DNA of 32,948 nucleotides, from positions 1-32,948 of the forward strand of contig DRJZ01000107.1 of assembly GCA_011052015.1 (NCBI GenBank), given 5' to 3'. The DNA comes from Acidiferrobacteraceae bacterium. Its GTDB lineage: Bacteria; Pseudomonadota; Gammaproteobacteria; HyVt-429. The notes under the pieces were generated by a model. The model was not told where the DNA came from, did not search any database, and saw nothing but the letters and a program-made list of their open reading frames with translations. The position numbers were made by a program, and so were the translations under genes. Shown piece by piece: positions 32,329-32,948 of this stretch (position 1 is its first letter; each line of letters starts with the position of its first letter).

Positions 32329-32667
32329 TTATCTAAAAGGGCGCTTGACCACCAAACCCACTGCGCGACGAGTCCCCACTCCCACCTCCCAATCCCCATG
32401 GGCGTCATACATGAACTCAGGAGGACTCCATGCCTTGGTGTGAGCATCTCCTGGAAAGTGGGTCTCATCGACGGCTGCGGGTGCAGCGTCTAGTCCCGAC
32501 AGGAGTTGATTCAGGGTCTGAATGCCGGGCAAAATTATAGCCGCCCCCAAAGTCTCACTAATTTCCGGTTCCACGGTGATTTGACGTTCGTGCTGAGCGC
32601 CGGGTTTTTCCTCGGCCATAACACTGGTGGCGCTAAACAACAAAATGAGGATTGTAACCCTGGGCAT
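32329..32667 (-). CDS. Small exported hypothetical protein
   Basis: With the ATG at 32667 the product has 112 residues and begins with a clear signal peptide ('MPRVTILILLFSATSVMAEE', cleavage after 'VMA'). An in-frame start at 32754 would bury it behind 29 polar residues and is rejected. The mature part has 'LGAAIILPGIQTLNQLLSGL' and ends with a Trp- and Arg-rich segment ('GDWEVGVGTRRAVGLVVKRP'). Not recognised. It is convergent with rlmI, 23 bp apart. The 280 bp upstream to the window edge hold no gene that I can support. Confidence 0.5.
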   Translation of the reverse strand: MPRVTILILLFSATSVMAEEKPGAQHERQITVEPEISETLGAAIILPGIQTLNQLLSGLDAAPAAVDETHFPGDAHTKAWSPPEFMYDAHGDWEVGVGTRRAVGLVVKRPFR

Positions 32668-32948
32668 TATGCACCCAAAATGTCCCTCTTCAAGCGGCAC
32701 TCTAAATCTGGTGACGATATTTTGGTTGGCTGCCATCTCTACCTCCCCCAACACCCTTTAGTTCTGGTTCAGAGTATAGACCAATGTCGCTCGATTTACC
32801 GCACAACTAAAAGGACTATTGGCAGATCAAAATCTGCCTACAGAAGGGCGGTCAATGAAAGGTTCCCAAACTTCAGGGGACAAAACAATCTCTGACAGGC
32901 ACGCGAACGACAAGTGTGCATAAATATCCGACAATTGAACAGGCGCCC

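Overview
The window is a chromosomal segment of a gammaproteobacterium. The strongest evidence is the right half. There the run pepP-ubiH-ubiI on the minus strand, with ygfB ahead of it, stands back to back with a small coiled-coil gene, zapA, 6S RNA (ssrS) and fau on the plus strand. That arrangement is characteristic of Gammaproteobacteria. Orthologues of yadG/yadH, tpm, ppiA and rlmI agree with this. I cannot name a genus from the sequence.

Region by region. Positions 1-4860 are an accessory, eroding region. It holds a DUF255 gene fragment joined to a group II intron reverse-transcriptase tail, four hypothetical genes, an acyltransferase-3 gene broken by two frameshifts, a hexapeptide acetyltransferase remnant with an in-frame stop, and about 500 bp with no intact gene. 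Positions 4861-6617 hold a glutamate dehydrogenase-family gene followed 2 bp later by a stand-alone cyclic-nucleotide-binding-domain protein. Positions 6661-11618 hold a diacylglycerol-kinase-like lipid kinase, a fused class II aldolase/short-chain dehydrogenase, an exported alpha/beta-hydrolase whose catalytic positions look substituted, and an EamA transporter. A 22-bp perfect palindrome lies between the last two. Positions 11709-14035 hold a SulP anion transporter and a shattered DUF4202 pseudogene.

Positions 14232-16597 are the most interesting block. It is a tightly packed operon of two tandem DUF1538 membrane proteins, a 30-codon micro-ORF with its own strong Shine-Dalgarno, a PII-like protein without any tyrosine, and a two-CBS-domain protein. 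The architecture suggests a membrane transporter or channel pair controlled by two small nucleotide-sensing proteins. Its substrate and function are not known to me.

Positions 16668-20705 hold small hypothetical genes, a DUF1648 membrane protein, a decayed 2Fe-2S ferredoxin gene and a MltD-like lytic transglycosylase. Positions 20759-23636 hold tpm, the yadGH ABC exporter and a small membrane protein. Positions 23909-28298 hold the ubiquinone hydroxylases UbiI and UbiH, PepP and the UPF0149 protein. Positions 28502-29853 hold the coiled-coil protein, ZapA, 6S RNA and 5-formyltetrahydrofolate cyclo-ligase. The right end has a DUF427 protein, a periplasmic cyclophilin, an RlmI-type rRNA methyltransferase and a small exported protein.

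Several palindromic repeat elements (10652-10708, 18001-18059, 23684-23784, 30297-30357) sit in intergenic gaps. No tRNA, rRNA operon, CRISPR array or intact insertion sequence was seen. All calls come from reading translations and motifs by eye; no database search was run.
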